Positions 63,764-64,000 of a DNA stretch of 64,000 nucleotides are shown piece after piece; the stretch's first letter is position 1, and each line of letters starts with the position of its first letter. The notes beneath the pieces are model-generated. The model was not told the DNA's origin. It was given only the letters and a program-made list of their open reading frames with translations, and searched no databases. The translations under genes and the position numbers were made by a program. The stretch comes from JACVRM01 sp963755085 (GTDB taxonomy: Bacteria; Actinomycetota; Thermoleophilia; Gaiellales; Gaiellaceae): positions 241,473-305,472 of the forward strand of contig CAVWIN010000008.1 in the NCBI GenBank assembly GCA_963755085.1, in the 5' to 3' direction.

Positions 63764-63938
63764 GTGTACTCATAAATCGAGATTGGTAGGCAGCGGTTGA
63801 TCAATGTCCGCTTTGCCCCCTAAAGCAGACATTCGTCAGCGAATTGAGCATGTCTGCTATGTGCCAGAGAGCGGACATTCTCGGGCCCTAGTTGCGGGCG
63901 CGCTGTGCCTCGTCATCCAGCCCTTGGTGCTCGATTAA
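63764..63938 (+). repeat. Rhizobial-type structured repeat, copy 2 (with short ORF)
   Basis: The same ordered elements as copy 1: GTGTACTCATAA (63,764), AATGTCCGCT (63,803), TAAAGCAGAC (63,821), ATGTCTGCT (63,850) and AGCGGAC (63,870). Spacings between the inner elements are 18, 29 and 20 bases, against 18, 29 and 19 in copy 1. A 44-residue frame from 63,804 to 63,938 (MSALPPKADI start) spans it, but reading it as a gene is doubtful. The final 62 bases of the window show nothing further. Confidence 0.6.
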
Positions 63939-64000
63939 ACATGCAACGTGGGCGTAGAACTCTGAGGCGTGTTTTGGTCTCAACCCAGACCGCACGAACT

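Overview
The window does not read as one genome. Gene content, base composition and two abrupt mid-gene breaks split it into three blocks. Block A (1 to about 14,390) looks like a high-GC actinobacterium of the Thermoleophilia/Gaiellales type. Block B (about 14,390 to 54,605) looks like a betaproteobacterium of the order Burkholderiales. Block C (about 54,606 to 64,000) is lower in GC and looks like a Bradyrhizobium-type alphaproteobacterium. At each break a gene is cut and an unrelated gene fragment starts in mid-domain, so a chimeric contig is the simplest explanation. These taxon calls are inferences from protein families, not from a search.

Block A, mostly on the minus strand: a gabT-potA-potD-potB-potC polyamine operon; a TPR membrane protein and a STAS anti-sigma-antagonist on plus; a caa3-type cytochrome oxidase operon (ctaC, ctaD, a tandem USP-like protein, ctaE, a di-heme cytochrome c, a small membrane protein), five of its six genes overlapping by 1-4 bases; a DUF6458 protein; a GAF histidine kinase; an M23 peptidase; and the start of an MFS transporter cut at the break.

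Block B: a DUF5666 / DUF6502 / DUF5666 group; an EF-hand protein; a lipase-like protein; four intact ORFs at 19.26-23.46 kb (coiled-coil protein, alpha/beta hydrolase, large membrane protein, DUF4126); a BMP-family binding protein; TRAP transporter 1; a LigB-type dioxygenase; an FtsX/YbbP-type permease; a two-component pair; TRAP transporter 2 divergent from a MarR regulator, an Asp/Glu racemase and a fused 5-oxoprolinase/hydantoinase; a DUF3047 protein; ybgC-tolQ-tolR-tolA; a Ser/Thr kinase with a TssQ-type lipoprotein; and glyA-nrdR-pilin-ribD-ribE-ribBA-ribH-nusB. A ZTP (pfl) riboswitch precedes glyA. Nearly every gene outside 19.26-23.46 kb carries single-base indels, including housekeeping genes, which points to uncorrected long-read sequence and not to gene decay. 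Boundaries given here are reconstructed across those indels.

Block C: the end of an alpha/beta hydrolase, a frameshifted M28 peptidase, a phasin, an NAD(P)-binding SDR-like protein, a PflX-type radical SAM protein, then a repeat-rich region holding a 5'-truncated cation P-type ATPase, a secreted repeat protein, a serine-recombinase remnant, a small membrane protein and broken small genes. Two copies of a structured repeat flank about 4.6 kb of it. I saw no CRISPR array, tRNA or rRNA gene. I found no convincing new system. The best leads are the riboswitch, the divergent oxoprolinase/TRAP locus, the DUF5666/DUF6502 group and the unknown genes at 19-23 kb.
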